From an uncultured Succinivibrio sp. (GTDB taxonomy: Bacteria > Pseudomonadota > Gammaproteobacteria > Enterobacterales > Succinivibrionaceae), in NCBI GenBank assembly GCA_900767695.1, contig CAAGAC010000116.1:46070-110069 (forward strand): a stretch of DNA of 64,000 bases, read 5' to 3'. Positions 26,978 to 35,506 of the stretch are shown here, piece after piece (the stretch's first letter is position 1; the number at the start of each line of letters is the position of its first letter). The notes under the pieces are model-generated. The model saw only the letters and a program-made list of their open reading frames with translations, was not told the origin of the DNA and did no database searches. Position numbers and translations under genes: made by a program.

Positions 26978-27004
26978 TTAACGGCCCGGCGGCATGAATG
27001 TTTA
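26978..27004 (-). promoter_or_regulatory. Sigma-28 (FliA) promoter before cheY
   Basis: On the minus strand TAAA at 27004-27001 is followed by exactly 15 bases and then GCCGTTAA at 26985-26978. This matches the sigma-28 consensus TAAA-N15-GCCGATAA with one mismatch. It lies between the fliA stop and cheY, so FliA made from the upstream genes would switch on the chemotaxis and stator operon. Confidence 0.8.
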
Positions 27005-27012
27005 AAAAATGC

Positions 27013-27744
27013 CTAGCCTTTGCGCCAGTCCCGCAACGCGGATCTCAATCTGGCCATCGACTGGGACATGATCTGGCAGATCCGCGACTCCGAGAGATCT
27101 AGCACCTTGCCGATCTCCTTGAGGTTGAGCTCCTCGTCGTAGTAGAGCGATAGCACCTGCTGCTCGCGCTGCGGGAGGTTCGATATCGCCTTGGCCAGCG
27201 CCTTCTTGAACTCCGAGGTCGCCAGCAGCTCGAAGAGCTTGTCCTGGCGGTGATCGGGGGAGTCGCTGATGACGTCGTCCGTCACCCCGAGATCGTCGAT
27301 GCCGATGATCTGGGAGGTCGACGAGTCGAGCAGCATCTGGCGGTACTTCTCGTTGCTGACGCCAAGCTCCTGCGCGATCTCGGTGTCGCTGGGCTGGCGG
27401 CCGAGCCTGCCCTGGAGGCGCGAGACCGCGTCGGCTATCTGGCGCGTGCCCTGGTGCACCGAGCGCGGCGCCCAGTCCGACTGGCGCATCTCGTCGATCA
27501 TCGCCCCGCGGATCCTGATGGTCGCGTAGGTCTCGAACGACGCCCCGTGGCCGTCCTCGAAGTGCGAGATGGCGTCCATCAGCCCGAGCATCCCCGACTG
27601 TATGAGATCGTCAAGCTCGACGCTTGCCGGCAGCCTGGCCTTCAGGTGCAGGGCGATGCGCTTCACGAGCGGGGCATACTGCTCCACCCTGGAGTCCATC
27701 TCGTTCCTGCTGTAGGCCCTGTAGGCCCTGGCGCCATTGAGCAT
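27013..27744 (-). CDS. fliA: Flagellar sigma factor FliA (sigma-28)
   Basis: 243 aa, the usual length. Directs RNA polymerase to late flagellar and chemotaxis promoters. Region 2 is at about 16-90 (YAPLVKRIALHLKARLP, LDDLIQSGMLGLMDAI, FETYATIRIRGAMIDEMR). Region 3 is at about 95-160. Region 4 is at about 185-240 (LPQREQQVLSLYYDEELNLKEIG, LSESRICQIMSQSMARLR). It lies 20 bp after flhG. A sigma-28 promoter follows its stop. Confidence 0.97.
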   Translation of the reverse strand: MLNGARAYRAYSRNEMDSRVEQYAPLVKRIALHLKARLPASVELDDLIQSGMLGLMDAISHFEDGHGASFETYATIRIRGAMIDEMRQSDWAPRSVHQGTRQIADAVSRLQGRLGRQPSDTEIAQELGVSNEKYRQMLLDSSTSQIIGIDDLGVTDDVISDSPDHRQDKLFELLATSEFKKALAKAISNLPQREQQVLSLYYDEELNLKEIGKVLDLSESRICQIMSQSMARLRSALRDWRKG

Positions 27745-27764
27745 ATTTCAGAAAATCCTCGGAC

Positions 27765-28610
27765 TCATTCGGCCTTCCCCTCGCCGTCATGCTCGTGACG
27801 CACGAGGTTCTCCACGAAGAACTGGAGGTGGCCGCCCGGAATGTCCGGAACCGGCCACTGCGTGACGCGCGAGGCCAGCACCTTGAAGATCCGCGACGCT
27901 GGCGACGTCGGGTACACCTCGACGACGCACGAGCGCTGGCGGATCGCCTTGCGCAGGTTGGGATCGATCGGGATGCAGGCGACAAGCTCGAGCGTGACGT
28001 CCAGAAAGCGGTCGGTGACCATCAGCAGCTTCTGGAACATCATCTTGCCCTCGTCGATGGAATGCATCTGATTTCCGATGATTTTAAACCTTTTAACGCC
28101 GTAATCATTTGACAGAACCTTCATTTCGGCATAGGCGTCGGCCACGGAGGTCGGCTCGTTGCAGACGACCATGATCACGTCCTGCGCGGCGCGGCAGAAC
28201 GAGAGCACCATGTCTGAGATGCCCGCAGCGGTGTCGACGATGAGGAAGTCGATGTCCTCCTTGAGCTCTGAGAAGGCCCTGATGAGGCCCGCGTGCTGCT
28301 CGACCGAGAGCTCGACCATCTTCTTGAGGCCCGAGGAGGCCGGGACTATGCGCAGCCCCGAGGGCCCGGTCTGGATGATCTCATCGAGCGAGCACGTGCC
28401 GGCGAGCACGTCGCCGAGGTTGCGCTTGACCTTGAGGCCGAGCATCACATCGATGTTGGCAAGTCCCAAGTCGGCGTCGAAGAGCATGACCTTGCGCCCA
28501 AGCTGGCACAGCGCCACGGCGAGGTTGAGCGAGACGCTCGACTTGCCGACGCCACCCTTGCCGCCCGTGACGGTTATGACCTTCACCCTGCGGTTGCGAA
28601 CGTTCTCCAT
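27765..28610 (-). CDS. flhG: Flagellar number regulator FlhG/FleN (MinD-like ATPase)
   Basis: 281 aa from the ATG at 28610, which has AAGGGG upstream. A longer in-frame version would overlap flhF. FlhG limits the number of polar flagella, opposing FlhF and FleQ-type activators. The deviant Walker A is KGGVGKS at 18-24, Walker A' is LFDADLGLANIDVMLG, and Walker B is FLIVDTAAGISDMVLSF. The C-terminus is amphipathic. The flhA-flhF-flhG-fliA order is characteristic of polar flagellates. Confidence 0.95.
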   Translation of the reverse strand: MENVRNRRVKVITVTGGKGGVGKSSVSLNLAVALCQLGRKVMLFDADLGLANIDVMLGLKVKRNLGDVLAGTCSLDEIIQTGPSGLRIVPASSGLKKMVELSVEQHAGLIRAFSELKEDIDFLIVDTAAGISDMVLSFCRAAQDVIMVVCNEPTSVADAYAEMKVLSNDYGVKRFKIIGNQMHSIDEGKMMFQKLLMVTDRFLDVTLELVACIPIDPNLRKAIRQRSCVVEVYPTSPASRIFKVLASRVTQWPVPDIPGGHLQFFVENLVRHEHDGEGKAE

Positions 28611-28671
28611 GGCTATCCCCTTATAAAGGCCGGGCGCATCGCGCCCCGCCTGATATTGCCTGATGCTGCCA

Positions 28672-30147
28672 TCACGCCTCCCACGGCGCGCCAAGCGCCT
28701 GGCCCGCCGCGTCGCTCTCGATGGCCGAGAGCGCCTTGCGCGTGAACTCGGCGGCGCCGGGCACCCTGATATCCTCGGGCACCCTCTGGCCGTCGGTGAC
28801 GTAGCAGAGCTTGAGATCGTGCTTGAGGCACAGCGAAAGCGCGTCGCAGAGGCTGACGCTCTCGTCGGTCTTGGTGAGCACGAGGCCGTCTATCCCAAGC
28901 CCCTTGAAGTGATCGTAGGCCCCCTCGAGCGTGCGGCGCTGCGCCTCGGCGGGAAGCACGAGGTAGTGCTTGAGGTTGAGCCGCTTCTGGGCCATGAGCT
29001 CTGAGAGCTGGGTCTCGAAGCGCTTGTCGTTGAGGCCGACGCCCGCGGTGTCGATGAGCACGAGGCTCTTGTCGCGCAGCTTGACGAGCGCCTGCGGGAG
29101 CTCTGAAAGCGAGCTCACCGCCATCGCGTCGCAGCCCATGATCCTGCCGTAGGTGCGCACCTGCTCGACAGCGCCGATCCTGTAGTGGTCGGCGGTCACC
29201 ATCGCGACCTTCTCGGGGCCGTAGCTTATGACAAAGCGCGCGGCTAGCTTGGCAAGCGTCGTGGTCTTGCCGACGCCCGCTGGCCCGATGAGGGCCACCA
29301 CGCCGCCGTCGGAGACCACCTCGTCGCTGCCGGTCCTAAGGCGCTTTTCAATGATCCCGCACAGCTCGCGCCAGGCGAAGTTCACCGAGGCGTCGGCGCT
29401 GACGCCCGAGACGAGCTCCGAGGCAAGCGCGGGGTCGAAGCCCGAGGAGGCAAGCACCTGCCTGAGCATCGAGCGCACCGGCTGCTCGCGCTCGCCGCGC
29501 TCGCGCATGAGGCCTGCAAGCTCGTAGCGCAGAAGCTTCTTGATTGAATCGACGTCGTCGCGAAGCGCGCCAAGATCGCCTGACGGATTCTCCTTGCTGT
29601 AGGAGGAGATGCCGTGGGAGCGGTCGGCCTCGCGCCGCTTCTCCTCGCGCTCCTGCTCGTTGGAGCGGATGAGCGCTGCAAGCTCGCTGCGCTCTGAAAT
29701 CGGCGCGGGAGCCTCGCGCTTTTGCGCCTTGGGCTTTGAAATGCCTTTAGGCTTGGGCGCCTGCCCGGGCTGCGGGGCGGGCGCGCTCCTTGCAGCGCCG
29801 GCCTTCGCAGCCCTCTGGCGCTCGAGGATCTCGATGAGGCTCTTGGCAAAGCTCTCGGCCTTGCCAGGATCGGGAGCGGGGGCCTGGGCTGCAGGGGCCT
29901 TGCCGCTCGCGGCGGCGCGGCCCTTGGGGCCGATGGTCACCTCGTCGTCCGCGACGTCGTCCTTGAGGTAGTTCTCAAGCGTGCCTGCGGGGGCTGCCGA
30001 CGCCGGGGCCTCCTCGATTCCGGCAACGATCTCGATGCCGTCCTTGAGGCGCCGGTTGGACATGATCACGGCGTCGGGACCAAGCTCCTGCTTGATCCTC
30101 GATAGCGCCTGGCGCATGTCCGGTTCGACGAAACGTTTGAGTTTCAT
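28672..30147 (-). CDS. flhF: Polar flagellum-placing GTPase FlhF
   Basis: 491 aa from the ATG at 30147; an in-frame TTG lies 9 bases earlier but is too close to AAGGGGA. FlhF is an SRP-type GTPase that marks the pole for flagellar assembly. The N-terminal basic domain starts MKLKRFVEPDMRQALSRIKQELG. A Pro/Ala/Lys-rich linker runs from about 60 to 190. The NG domain has the P-loop GPAGVGKT at 288-295, then TADHYRIGAVEQV, IDTAGVGLNDKRF and VLTKTDES. The gene follows flhA by 109 bp, with promoter-like elements between. Confidence 0.96.
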   Translation of the reverse strand: MKLKRFVEPDMRQALSRIKQELGPDAVIMSNRRLKDGIEIVAGIEEAPASAAPAGTLENYLKDDVADDEVTIGPKGRAAASGKAPAAQAPAPDPGKAESFAKSLIEILERQRAAKAGAARSAPAPQPGQAPKPKGISKPKAQKREAPAPISERSELAALIRSNEQEREEKRREADRSHGISSYSKENPSGDLGALRDDVDSIKKLLRYELAGLMRERGEREQPVRSMLRQVLASSGFDPALASELVSGVSADASVNFAWRELCGIIEKRLRTGSDEVVSDGGVVALIGPAGVGKTTTLAKLAARFVISYGPEKVAMVTADHYRIGAVEQVRTYGRIMGCDAMAVSSLSELPQALVKLRDKSLVLIDTAGVGLNDKRFETQLSELMAQKRLNLKHYLVLPAEAQRRTLEGAYDHFKGLGIDGLVLTKTDESVSLCDALSLCLKHDLKLCYVTDGQRVPEDIRVPGAAEFTRKALSAIESDAAGQALGAPWEA

Positions 30148-30206
30148 TCCGCCCAAGTCCCCTTTTCCAACTGCATGGATATTTTAAGTTGAATTTCCGC
30201 AGGTTA

Positions 30207-30240
30207 ATTATATTTACACATCAAATCAAACGGATGTCAA
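30207..30240 (-). promoter_or_regulatory. Promoter-like elements before flhF
   Basis: In the AT-rich gap after flhA the minus strand has TTGACA (30240-30235) and TATAAT (30212-30207), both perfect to consensus, but 22 bases apart, longer than normal. TAAATA at 30216-30211 would give an 18-base spacer. They may form an extra sigma-70 promoter for flhF-flhG-fliA. Confidence 0.4.
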
Positions 30241-30256
30241 ATTTTTTGCTCATTTT

Positions 30257-32470
30257 TTAGCGCGCTCCCGGAAGTTTCGACTGCCCGGCGCCGCCGACCA
30301 CCGAAACGATCCTGATCTGCTTGTCGTCGGGGATCTCCTGGTAGGAGAGCACGCGCAGCGCCGGGATGGTGTTCTTGACAAAGCGCGACATGGTCGAGCG
30401 CAGCACGCCCGAGGTGAGCAGGATCGAGGGCTCGCCCTTCATCTCCTCGTCGGCCGAGCTCTCCGAGAACGACTTCTGCAGCCTGTCGGCAAGCCCCGGC
30501 TCGATGCCGATGCCGGTGGCGCCGCCGGTCTCAAGCGACTTGGTGAGCACCTTCTCTAGGTCCGGGGCCAGCGTGATAACCGGCAGCACCTTCTCGTCGC
30601 CCGCGATGTCCTGAATGATGAGGCGCCTGAGGCCTATGCGGCACGCCGCGGTGAGCACCTCGGGATCCTGCGAGCGCGGCGCGTACTGCACCAGCGTCTC
30701 GAGGATCGTGCGCATGTCGCGCACCGGCACGCCTTCCGAGAGCAGGTTCTGGAGTATCCCGGTAAGCAGCCCGAGGCTCACCACCGAGGGCACCAGGCCG
30801 TTTACCAGCTTGGGCTGGGACTTGGCGACGATGTTGAGGATGTTCTGGACCTCCTCCTGGCCGATGAGCGAGGCGCAGTTGTTCGAGAGCACCTGCGAGA
30901 GGTGGGTGGCGATGACGGTCGCGCAGTCCACCACGGTGTAGCCGAGGCTCAGCGCCTTGTCGCTGTCCTGCTTTGCAATCCACACCGCGTCCAGCCCGAA
31001 CGCGGGGTCCTTGGTCGGGGTGCCCTGGATCTTGCCGAACACGTGCCCCGGGTCGATGGCCATCTCGCGCTCGGGCTGGACCTCGGCCTCGCCGAAGGTC
31101 ACGCCCATGAGCGTGATGCGGTAGGAGTTGGGGCTCAGGTCGAGGTTGTCGCGGATGTGCACCGAGGGGATGAGGAAGCCCAGATCCTGCGAGAGCTTCT
31201 TGCGCACGCCCTTGATGCGGCCCAGGAGCTCGCCGTTCTGGCGCTTGTCCACCAGCGGGATCAGGCGGTAGCCGACCTCGAGTCCGACCACGTCGACCTC
31301 GGAGACGTCGTCCCAGGAGAGCTCCTTCTGCTCGATCTTGCGGCCCTTCTCCTCAAGCGCGGCCTTGTCCGGGACCCTGGCGGCCTCGGCCGCCAGCCTC
31401 TTGCGACGGTCGATGAGCTTGCCGGTGGCCCAGGCGATGATGGAGAGGGTGATGAAGGCGAAGTGCGGCATGCCTGGCACCACCCCCATCACGAGGAGCA
31501 CCATCGCCACGATGTAGAGGATCTTCGAGTTGCCCAGGAGCTCGCCCGAGACCTGGGTTGCCATCTCCTTCTCCTGGCCGCTCTGGCGGGTGACGATGAT
31601 GGCCGAGGCCGTGGAGAGCAGGAGCGAGGGGATCTGGGCGACGAGGCCGTCGCCGATGGAGAGGATGGTGTAGACGTGGGCGCTCTCGCCGGCGCTCATG
31701 CCGTGCTGGAAGACGCCGATGACCATGCCGCCGATGAGGTTTATGAAGAGGATCAGCACGCCGGCGACGGCGTCGCCCTTGACGAACTTCGAGGCGCCGT
31801 CCATCGATCCGTAGAAGTCGGCCTCCGCGGTGATGTCCTTGCGCCTGGCCCTGGCCTGCTCCTGGTTGATGATCCCGGCGTTGAGATCGGCGTCGATTGA
31901 CATCTGCTTGCCCGGCATGGCGTCGAGGGTGAACCTCGCGCTGACCTCGGCGATGCGCCCGGCGCCCTTGGTGATCACCACGAAGTTGATGATGACCAGG
32001 ATCGCGAACACGATGATGCCGACGGTGTAGCTTCCGCCCATCACCACGTTGCCGAAGGACTCGATGACGTGGCCCGCCGCCGCGGTGCCGTCCTGCCCGT
32101 GGAGCAGGATGACGCGGGTCGAGGCGACGTTCAGCGAGAGCCTGAGGATGGTCGTGAGCAGCAGCACGGTCGGGAAGGAGCCGAAGTCGAGCGGGCGCTT
32201 CGAGTAGATGGCAACGAGCAGGACGATGAGCGAGAGGCTGATGTTGAATGAGAACAGGATGTCCAGAAGCGTCGGGGGCAGCGGCAGCGTGATCATCGAC
32301 AGGCAGGCGAGCACCAGGATCGGCGTGCCTATCTTGAGCATGCGGATCTTGGCGATGACGGACCCGCCCACGGAGAGCCCGCGGGCGATCTTCGGGTTGG
32401 CCTTGGCCTTCCCGGCGAGCCCGCTTGCGAGCGCCGATGATTTCTTGGTGAGGTTGCCTAGCAGTGCCAT
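30257..32470 (-). CDS. flhA: Flagellar export gate protein FlhA
   Basis: 737 aa. Core inner-membrane protein of the flagellar type III export gate. A ~40-residue Lys/Ala-rich N-terminus precedes eight membrane spans (to about residue 370). The FHIPEP-family cytoplasmic loop includes LDAMPGKQMSIDADLNAG and EADFYGSMDGASKFVKGDA. The large C-terminal substrate and chaperone docking domain follows (LEVGYRLIPLVDK, GVTFGEAEVQPEREMAI). No clear ribosome binding site precedes the ATG. It is the first gene of flhA-flhF-flhG-fliA, with a sigma-54-like promoter 42 bp upstream. Confidence 0.97.
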   Translation of the reverse strand: MALLGNLTKKSSALASGLAGKAKANPKIARGLSVGGSVIAKIRMLKIGTPILVLACLSMITLPLPPTLLDILFSFNISLSLIVLLVAIYSKRPLDFGSFPTVLLLTTILRLSLNVASTRVILLHGQDGTAAAGHVIESFGNVVMGGSYTVGIIVFAILVIINFVVITKGAGRIAEVSARFTLDAMPGKQMSIDADLNAGIINQEQARARRKDITAEADFYGSMDGASKFVKGDAVAGVLILFINLIGGMVIGVFQHGMSAGESAHVYTILSIGDGLVAQIPSLLLSTASAIIVTRQSGQEKEMATQVSGELLGNSKILYIVAMVLLVMGVVPGMPHFAFITLSIIAWATGKLIDRRKRLAAEAARVPDKAALEEKGRKIEQKELSWDDVSEVDVVGLEVGYRLIPLVDKRQNGELLGRIKGVRKKLSQDLGFLIPSVHIRDNLDLSPNSYRITLMGVTFGEAEVQPEREMAIDPGHVFGKIQGTPTKDPAFGLDAVWIAKQDSDKALSLGYTVVDCATVIATHLSQVLSNNCASLIGQEEVQNILNIVAKSQPKLVNGLVPSVVSLGLLTGILQNLLSEGVPVRDMRTILETLVQYAPRSQDPEVLTAACRIGLRRLIIQDIAGDEKVLPVITLAPDLEKVLTKSLETGGATGIGIEPGLADRLQKSFSESSADEEMKGEPSILLTSGVLRSTMSRFVKNTIPALRVLSYQEIPDDKQIRIVSVVGGAGQSKLPGAR

Positions 32471-32511
32471 GTCGGAATTATGTCAGTAAAAAGTCCCGGG
32501 ATCCCCATCCA

Positions 32512-32527
32512 TGCATATTGCGCGCCA
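32512..32527 (-). promoter_or_regulatory. Candidate sigma-54 promoter of flhA
   Basis: The minus strand reads TGGCGCGCAATATGCA, two mismatches from TGGCACG-N4-TTGCA, with the essential -24 GG and -12 GC kept at the right spacing. Transcription would begin about 30 bp before the flhA start. It sits in the 63-bp gap between yqcC and flhA, which suits a flagellar class II promoter. Confidence 0.6.
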
Positions 32528-32533
32528 CAGCCG

Positions 32534-32860
32534 TCACACTGCGTGGGCCGCGCAGGCGCGGTCGAGGGCCATGAGCGCGCGCAGGAGAGCGCGGTGGACG
32601 CGGATCTGCCCGCTGTAGACGGCCTCGCCTGCAGGGAGCACAGCGGTCCTCGGGATGGGCGCTCCGGCGCGCGCCAGCTTCCCCATCCTTGGGATGAGCA
32701 CGTACTCGAGCCACTCGTGGAACTCCATGGTGTCGGCAAAGAACGGCACGGAGCTCCTGAAGGCATCCTCGTCAGGCCTGCCCTCCTCGCCGCCCCAGAG
32801 TCCAAGGGTCCTGAGCTCGCGCTCAATCGAGGCTAGCGCCTCGAACACGTCAGCGTGCAC
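32534..32860 (-). CDS. yqcC: YqcC family protein (DUF446)
   Basis: 108 aa from the GTG at 32860, with GGAGG six bases upstream and an 11-bp overlap with the ruvX end. YqcC is a small helical protein of unknown function, common in gammaproteobacteria. Diagnostic segments are [14 protein letters not shown] near the start, then [35 protein letters not shown] and [11 protein letters not shown]. In other genomes it lies beside truC or flavodoxin genes. Here it is the last gene of a dnaC-like/ruvX/yqcC unit. Confidence 0.88.
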   Translation of the reverse strand: MHADVFEALASIERELRTLGLWGGEEGRPDEDAFRSSVPFFADTMEFHEWLEYVLIPRMGKLARAGAPIPRTAVLPAGEAVYSGQIRVHRALLRALMALDRACAAHAV

Positions 32861-33278
32861 CGCCGCCTCCTTCAAAGTACTGCTCGAGGATGAGGCAGGC
32901 GCTGGCGCTGTCGATCCTCCCCTTGCCGTCGCGAAGCGCCCGGAAGCCCCCGCGCTCGAAGATCCCCGCCTTGGCCTCGGCCGTGGTGAGCCGCTCGTCC
33001 TCGAAGGCCACCTTGACCTTGAAGTCATTGGCAAGGCGGTTGCCGAACTTGCGCGCGCGCCTTGTCATCTCCTGCTCGGTGCCGTCCATGTTGAGGGGAA
33101 GCCCGACCACGCACAGCGCGGGCCTCCACTCATCCATGAGGCGGGAGAGCGCGGCGTGATCGGGGATCCCGTCGCGCGCCCTTATCGCAGGCAGCGGCGA
33201 GGCCGTGCCCGTTAGGGGATTGCCCGAGCACACCCCGATGCTGTGGGTGCCGAAGTCGAAGCAGAGCACGGCGCTCAC
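32850..33278 (-). CDS. ruvX: RuvX/YqgF RNase H-fold nuclease
   Basis: 142 aa from the GTG at 33278, whose start overlaps the TGA of the upstream gene (GTGA). The family is a putative Holliday junction resolvase also linked to 16S rRNA 5'-end processing. Motifs are [16 protein letters not shown] (catalytic Asp), [35 protein letters not shown] (catalytic Glu and Asp), and [15 protein letters not shown]. Elsewhere it usually follows yqgE; that gene is missing here and a DnaC-like ATPase takes its place. Confidence 0.93.
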   Translation of the reverse strand: MSAVLCFDFGTHSIGVCSGNPLTGTASPLPAIRARDGIPDHAALSRLMDEWRPALCVVGLPLNMDGTEQEMTRRARKFGNRLANDFKVKVAFEDERLTTAEAKAGIFERGGFRALRDGKGRIDSASACLILEQYFEGGGGAR

Positions 33279-34108
33279 GCGATCACCACGCCGTTTGCCG
33301 TGAGATCGGGGCGGCGGCTGCCGCCCATGAGCTCGGCCGCCACCACGCGGTAGCACTTGAGCGACTCGAAGGTGTAGTCCCCCACCGCCTGGTGGAGGGT
33401 GCGTATGGAGGGCAGCGTGATGGTGATCATCGTGCAAAGCCCCCTCTCGCGCCTGAGGCGCACGCACTCGGGCACCACCTTCTGCTGGAAGACGGTGAGT
33501 CCCTGCAGGTTCTCGCAAAGCCCGTCGATGACCAGCAGATCGCAGGTGACGCAGCGCCTCCAGGCATCCTGGCGGCGCCTTAAGGACTCCCCGTCCTCGT
33601 TTGGCACGAAGTAGCGCAGCTTCTCAAGCCTGGAGGCGCCGATGATCAGGGTGTCGCGGCCGCGATCGTGGAGCCAGGCGTAGGCCACGCAGTTTGCAAG
33701 CACGCTCTTGCCGGTGCCCGAGAGCCCGGAGATGAGCAGCAGCTCGGGATCCTTCCTGCCGCCCTGGCGCGAGTGGGAGAGGCAGAACATCCTCGCCGTG
33801 TCCACCGCCTGGGCGTTGGCCTGATCTACAGTGATGGTGTCGAAGGTGAAGTCGTGGACTATCCCTCCTGACTTCATGATCCTCTCGATCTCCGCCTCTC
33901 GGATCCGGCTGCGCCGCTCCTTGAGGATGGCGGTGGCGCGGCGGGTCTCCTCCTGCCTCATCCGGGCGGGATCGGGAAGCGGGCCGTCGCCGGGCCCTGG
34001 AGCCTTCAGGGAGGACTGGCCGCTTATCTTGCGGATCTCGCCCATGAGCTGCTCGATGCCGCTCCCGGGCATCCCCTCACTTTCGCTGCCGCCCCTGTCT
34101 TCTGCCAT
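33275..34108 (-). CDS. DnaC/IstB-like AAA+ ATPase (possible helicase loader)
   Basis: 277 aa from the ATG at 34108 (GGGAG upstream). The ~80-residue N-terminal part is charged. The AAA+ core has Walker A GLSGTGKS at 128-135, and a Walker B hydrophobic strand [12 protein letters not shown] at 189-200 in which the usual Glu after Asp is Gly. A helix [24 protein letters not shown] looks like the sensor 1 region. The family includes DnaC, which loads DnaB, and IstB of IS21. No transposase is nearby, so a host replication role is more likely, though unproven. It is cotranscribed with ruvX. Confidence 0.7.
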   Translation of the reverse strand: MAEDRGGSESEGMPGSGIEQLMGEIRKISGQSSLKAPGPGDGPLPDPARMRQEETRRATAILKERRSRIREAEIERIMKSGGIVHDFTFDTITVDQANAQAVDTARMFCLSHSRQGGRKDPELLLISGLSGTGKSVLANCVAYAWLHDRGRDTLIIGASRLEKLRYFVPNEDGESLRRRQDAWRRCVTCDLLVIDGLCENLQGLTVFQQKVVPECVRLRRERGLCTMITITLPSIRTLHQAVGDYTFESLKCYRVVAAELMGGSRRPDLTANGVVIA

Positions 34109-34255
34109 CTCAGTCTCCCATAAGGCCCGGGCGCCCCGGCGCCCCAAACGACTGCAATTGTAACCGAATCGCGGCAATGCAGCCCCGGCATGGCCGCGCC
34201 CGCGATCGCCTCGGAAGCGCCGCGCAGGATTGCCGGGCCCCAGCCTTGCCTGCTC

Positions 34256-34288
34256 AAAAAACTCGGGGGAGGCCTGAGTCCTCCCCCG
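34256..34288 (-). terminator. Terminator of the gal operon
   Basis: A 9-bp perfect stem (34264-34272 with 34280-34288) followed on the minus strand by GAGTTTTTT: a classic intrinsic terminator about 30 bp after the galK stop. A second hairpin (GGCCCC/GGGGCC, about 34292-34308) lies between it and galK. The rest of the 34109-34318 gap shows no gene. Confidence 0.88.
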
Positions 34289-34318
34289 CATGGCCCCGTC
34301 TGCGGGGCCTTTTGCTTG

Positions 34319-35476
34319 TCAGATGCGCTTGAACTGCGCGCCGTCGCAGGCGGGCGTCTCGAAGATCGTCGCGTCGCGGCCTGCGATGGCCGGATACTCG
34401 GCTGCAACCGCCTTCTCAACCTTCTCAACGTCCTCGGGCCTGACCACTGCCACGACCGAGCCGCCGAAGCCGCCGCCGGTCATGCGCACCGCGCCCCTGC
34501 CCTGCCCCAGGGCCCTGCGGACTATCTCGACGAGGCCGTCGATCTCGGGGATCGTGATCTCGAAGTCGTCACGCATCGAGCAGTGGGAGGCGTACATGAG
34601 GGCCGAGAGCCTTTCAAGATCGCCGCTCCTCATCGCCTCGATGGCGTCAAGCACGCGCTGATCCTCGGTCACCACGTGGCGGGCGCGCCTGAAGGAGACG
34701 TCGTCGAGATCGGCCTTGTGGGCCTCTAGCATCTCCATGGTGGCGTGGCGCAGGAGCTTGACCCCGAGCGCCTTCGCGGCCTTCTCGCAGGACTCGCGGC
34801 GATCGTTGTACTCGGAGCCGACAAGCTGGTGCTTGACGTTCGAGTTGATGACCATGACCACGAGGCCCTCAGGAAGCGGGACCTGGGTGAGCTTGAGGCT
34901 CTCGCAGTCGATGCACAGGGCGTGGCCCTTGGTGCCGCAGGCGCTGATGGTCTGATCCATGATCCCGCACTTCATGCCGATGTAGGCCTCGGAGGCCTGG
35001 CCCATGAGGGCTATCTCCTGAAGCGGGATCCCAAGGCCGAAGGCCTCGGAGACGAGGTGGCCGAAGCAGACCTCGAGCGATGCCGACGAGGAGAGGCCGG
35101 CGCCCAGCGGGATGTCGCCGGTAATCGCGACGTCGAGGCCGCGGACCCTGCCCTTGTGCCTGCGCTCGATGAACTGCGCCATGCCGCGCAGGTAGTTGAC
35201 CCAGAGCTTGTCCGGGTTCTTCTCGATGCTCTCCGAGATCTCGAACTCGTCGTAGTCGCCGTTCATGTCGCAGGCGAGGATGCGGAACTTGCTCGTGCCG
35301 TTCTCCGAGGCGCTCATCGAGGTGCCGTACTTGATGGCGCAGGGGAGCACGAAGCCGCCGTTGTAGTCGGTGTGCTCGCCGATGATGTTGACGCGGCCTG
35401 GCGCGTAGGCCTGCATCGCGGGCCTTGCGCCGAACTTCTGCTCAAAGGCCCTCGCCGATTTCTCGCGGACGTCCAT
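34319..35476 (-). CDS. galK: Galactokinase
   Basis: 385 aa (E. coli 382). Phosphorylates galactose to galactose-1-phosphate, the first step of the Leloir pathway. Signatures are the galactose-binding GRVNIIGEHTDYNGGFVLP near residue 30-45, the ATP loop PLGAGLSSSASLEV near 120-135, and RMTGGGFGGSVVAV near 340. It is the last gene of the galE-galT-galK operon, 30 bp after galT. Confidence 0.97.
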   Translation of the reverse strand: MDVREKSARAFEQKFGARPAMQAYAPGRVNIIGEHTDYNGGFVLPCAIKYGTSMSASENGTSKFRILACDMNGDYDEFEISESIEKNPDKLWVNYLRGMAQFIERRHKGRVRGLDVAITGDIPLGAGLSSSASLEVCFGHLVSEAFGLGIPLQEIALMGQASEAYIGMKCGIMDQTISACGTKGHALCIDCESLKLTQVPLPEGLVVMVINSNVKHQLVGSEYNDRRESCEKAAKALGVKLLRHATMEMLEAHKADLDDVSFRRARHVVTEDQRVLDAIEAMRSGDLERLSALMYASHCSMRDDFEITIPEIDGLVEIVRRALGQGRGAVRMTGGGFGGSVVAVVRPEDVEKVEKAVAAEYPAIAGRDATIFETPACDGAQFKRI

Positions 35477-35506
35477 TCTCTATTCCTCCGAATGCTGTTT
35501 GCTTGC

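Noticed and set aside
33275..34108. IS21-type element (IstB helper)
   Set aside because: No transposase, terminal inverted repeats or target duplication around it; it is coupled by overlap to ruvX.
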